A stretch of 64,000 bases of DNA from Phocaeicola dorei (GTDB taxonomy: Bacteria; Bacteroidota; Bacteroidia; Bacteroidales; Bacteroidaceae), in assembly GCF_013009555.1 (NCBI RefSeq), contig NZ_CP046176.1, positions 372,001-436,000 of the forward strand. The letters run 5' to 3'. Numbering within the stretch: position 1 is the stretch's first letter; each line of letters opens with the position of its first letter. Below, one piece after another: positions 62,283 to 64,000 of this stretch. The translations under genes were made by a program, and so were the position numbers. The notes under the pieces were generated by a model. It was not told where the DNA came from, ran no database searches, and saw only the letters and a program-made list of their open reading frames with translations.

Positions 62283-62314
62283 TTTGCCTGTTAGCGTTAA
62301 AAGGTCTACTTTTG
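62283..62314 (+). promoter_or_regulatory. rrs: Upstream rRNA operon promoter P1
   Basis: TTTG (62283-62286), 20 bp, TACTTTTG (62307-62314): an exact Bacteroidota promoter layout. Confidence 0.7.
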
Positions 62315-62525
62315 CACCCGCAATCGAGAGAGATGCGGCACTTCAGACAGTGTTACTGACTTGGTGAAACAAACGTGGGAGATTTCCTTGATAGTGATCT
62401 GCACCTGGTATCTTACCTTAGCGGGGCTAAGGGAGCGAGAACGGATAAGACCTCGGGAGGATGGATGGTCCGCCTTTTATGGAAGTTTCGAAAAAAAACT
62501 TTTTCAAAAAAAACTTTCGAAAACA

Positions 62526-62557
62526 TTTGGTGGTTACGATAAAATCTCTTACCTTTG
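62526..62557 (+). promoter_or_regulatory. rrs: Downstream rRNA operon promoter P2 and leader
   Basis: TTTG (62526-62529), 20 bp, TACCTTTG (62550-62557). The leader then has GTTCTTTGAAAG near 62596-62607, which looks like a boxA antitermination site, and a hairpin GTGCACCATAT/ATATGGTGTAC at 62640-62666. Confidence 0.75.
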
Positions 62558-62756
62558 CATCCGCTTTCGGAAACGATGGCAAACAGGAATAAGAGTTCTT
62601 TGAAAGATTTAAGATAAACAAACAAGTAGTACAAGCCGGTGCACCATATATATAATATGGTGTACGGAAAAACAAGAACCGTCAATATTTTTATTGTATT
62701 GATAGATTTGGAGTCCTTGAGCGTAAAGTCAACTTAAGTGTTGAAAGAATATTTTT

Positions 62757-64000
<1,244 letters not shown>

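Overview
The window comes from a Bacteroidales gut commensal, almost certainly Phocaeicola (formerly Bacteroides). The partial 16S rRNA at 62757-64000 reads, from memory, like the vulgatus/dorei/massiliensis group, and P. massiliensis seems nearest; no alignment was run. Other support: promoters of the Bacteroidota type (TTTG, about 20 bp, TAnnTTTG), a surface-export lipoprotein, an Fkp fucose-salvage enzyme, a PduO-type adenosyltransferase and an OMP_b-brl-type TonB receptor.

Layout. 1-10021 is mostly core chromosome: a B12-binding radical SAM protein cut by the window edge, three GNAT acetyltransferases, a DUF488 protein, a three-gene biotin-dependent acyl-CoA carboxylase operon, a secreted S28/S37-like aminopeptidase, a small methyltransferase-like gene with a cobalamin adenosyltransferase, and a DUF2795 gene. 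About 10004-20996 is an AT-rich integrated element that entered the 3' end of the DUF2795 gene. It carries a tyrosine integrase, an excisionase-like HTH protein, a primase-like gene broken by one in-frame TGA, small accessory genes, a serine recombinase, a folded RNA region, three zinc-ribbon membrane proteins plus a secreted protein, a RepA-like ATPase with a structured leader, and a six-copy iteron-like array. The far end holds a second, synonymously different copy of the last codons of the target gene and a terminator that probably belonged to it.

21100-30480 is core again: a porin-like protein, priA, a PHP phosphatase, a LMW tyrosine phosphatase, a 7TM-HD phosphodiesterase, gltX and waaA. 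30480-37500 is a variable surface region: a long noncoding stretch with a 21-bp tandem repeat and a pair of inverted 17-bp sites that could bound an invertible promoter, an AraC-type regulator, a large S-layer-like lipoprotein, and a cassette of a membrane protein, a Nudix-cupin fusion and a sugar-nucleotide dehydratase-like enzyme. A gutted Rpn-family nuclease gene follows.

38000-61350 is largely core: argE-like deacetylase, acyl-CoA ligase, prfB (without the usual frameshift), a CYTH protein, a TonB receptor, a complete 900-bp IS5-family insertion just upstream of an ECF sigma factor, VanZ, an NSS transporter, an HhH protein, alkaline phosphatase, tRNA-Phe, the sppA-lpxK-PNP-thiL operon, a nitroreductase and fkp. 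A broken glycerate kinase gene lies between fkp and the rRNA operon, which has two tandem promoters. The best candidates for something undescribed are the RNA/zinc-ribbon block of the element, the putative phase-variable S-layer control region, and the membrane protein/Nudix-cupin/dehydratase cassette.
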